A stretch of 64,000 nt of DNA from the NCBI GenBank assembly GCA_037074765.1, contig JBAMDO010000203.1, positions 1-64,000 of the forward strand, read 5' to 3'. Source of the DNA: Mansonella perstans (Eukaryota; Nematoda; Chromadorea; Rhabditida; Onchocercidae). The position numbers were made by a program, and so were the translations under genes. Shown piece after piece: positions 63,338 to 64,000 of this stretch. How positions within the stretch are numbered: position 1 is the first letter of the stretch; every line of letters starts with the position of its first letter. The notes under the pieces are model-generated. The model did not search any database, had not been told where the DNA came from, and saw only the letters and a program-made list of their open reading frames with translations.

Positions 63338-64000
63338 TTATTTTTCTTTCTCTGATGGTTCGGAATGTGTTGCGCTACCTGAAAAATTTTATTTGCATTT
63401 TTAGCACTGAAATAGGTTCATTTAATCTAATATTTAAGAAAGTGATGGATTATATTTCTCCTTATCTTATCCTAAAATATTGCATATTTTGACATCAACA
63501 CAAGTATAGTTTGTTGAAACATCACTCGTGAAATATTAAATTCATAAAAAAAAAAAAAACAATGTCGTGAAGGTTTTGATGTAAAGCCAAAAAATAGTTC
63601 ACTAATGCTAACTGATTGGCCATAAGCAATTAAGAAAAAAAAAGAAATGGTAATCTCCAAAAATTAATGAATTATTTCAGGAAGTATAATATAATTGATG
63701 ATTGGAGAAGTTCGTTTAATTACTCGCTACATTATAACTCGCTGATTTTTTTTAAAGAAAAAAAGAGCAAAAATTTACTATCAAAAGAGAAAATATCACA
63801 AGAAATTTCAACTGAAATTTACTTCATTGAATATTAAATGACAGATCGAAAATCTCTTACCCCAAAGCATAACATTCACTTTATCTCCGAAAAAATATAA
63901 AAGCCATAAAAAGATGAGAGATACAAAGAACATTATGATGATTGATAACACTGATAAATATTCCATGAATGGATAAGGCCAAAAACCATCAAAATAACGC
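63338..64000 (-). CDS. FAR-17a/AIG1-like membrane protein, C-terminal part
   Basis: Two minus-strand exons are present: 64000-63861 (continues beyond the window) and 63378-63338, joined in phase 1. The visible part starts RYFDGFWPYPFMEYLS, followed by a long hydrophobic stretch (IIIMFFVSLIFLWLLYFFG) and GDKVNVMLWG. It ends in a short polar tail (SATHSEPSEKEK). The order G.W.YPF.E, membrane helix, GE/GDKVN..W matches the C-terminus of AIG1/ADTRP proteins, multi-pass membrane enzymes known in vertebrates to hydrolyse fatty acid esters of hydroxy fatty acids. The catalytic Thr and His of that family would lie upstream, outside the window, so activity cannot be judged. If the last exon is wrong, read-through gives a different short tail. 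Confidence 0.7.

Noticed and set aside
1..64000. tRNA genes, CRISPR arrays, insertion sequences, complete transposons
   Set aside because: No cloverleaf with a GTTCGAATC-type arm, no regularly spaced repeats with unique spacers, and no transposase or reverse transcriptase motif was seen by eye.

Overview
The window looks like the genome of a parasitic nematode, most likely from the filarial/spirurid group. It is very AT-rich. Coding sequence comes in short exons separated by introns of about 100 bp to more than 12 kb. Splice donors are GTAAG or GTTTGT type and acceptors are of the TTTCAG type. Gene density is low. No operon, tRNA, rRNA, CRISPR or bacterial-style feature was found. All exon models below were built by hand by matching reading frame and splice phase across introns.

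Left third (1-17 kb). A possible terminal exon lies at 321-436. A small two-exon gene of unknown function follows at 1686-2519. Three plus-strand genes come next: an Aurora-family mitotic kinase (3758-5930, 6 exons), the ribosome-biogenesis factor MRTO4/Mrt4 (7993-10105, 6 exons), and an unrecognised 184-residue protein with one membrane segment (10974-12464, 4 exons). On the minus strand, 14150-16600 carries an at least 7-exon gene with a NADAR (YbiA/DUF1768) domain.

Middle (17-50 kb). Most of this is one minus-strand gene, a glypican (GPI-anchored heparan sulfate proteoglycan core protein), with exons from 49408 down to 22453. It contains introns of about 12.2 kb and 7.5 kb. These are filled with AT-rich sequence, CA microsatellites, pyrimidine tracts, trinucleotide-like tracts, short minisatellites and hairpins. 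The exon at 31509-31596 can extend upstream in frame into a signal-peptide-like start, so it could also serve as an alternative first exon. The N-terminal glypican exon was not found.

Right part (50-64 kb). A gene-poor stretch of about 8.4 kb holds a few unexplained protein-like open segments and a perfect nuclear-receptor-type DR2 site. It is followed by a plus-strand, 8-exon, divergent PP1-type serine/threonine phosphatase (57796-61754). The right edge cuts the C-terminal two exons of a minus-strand FAR-17a/AIG1-like membrane protein (63338-64000).

The genes are not an obvious pathway. Aurora kinase and PP1-type phosphatases are opposing activities in cell division in general, but nothing here shows that these two copies act together. 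I did not find a clear novel multi-gene system. The most unusual items are the two-way glypican exon, the degraded copy of a glypican exon end, the altered NADAR catalytic-loop motif, the divergent PP1, and several short, exactly periodic or hairpin elements in the glypican introns.
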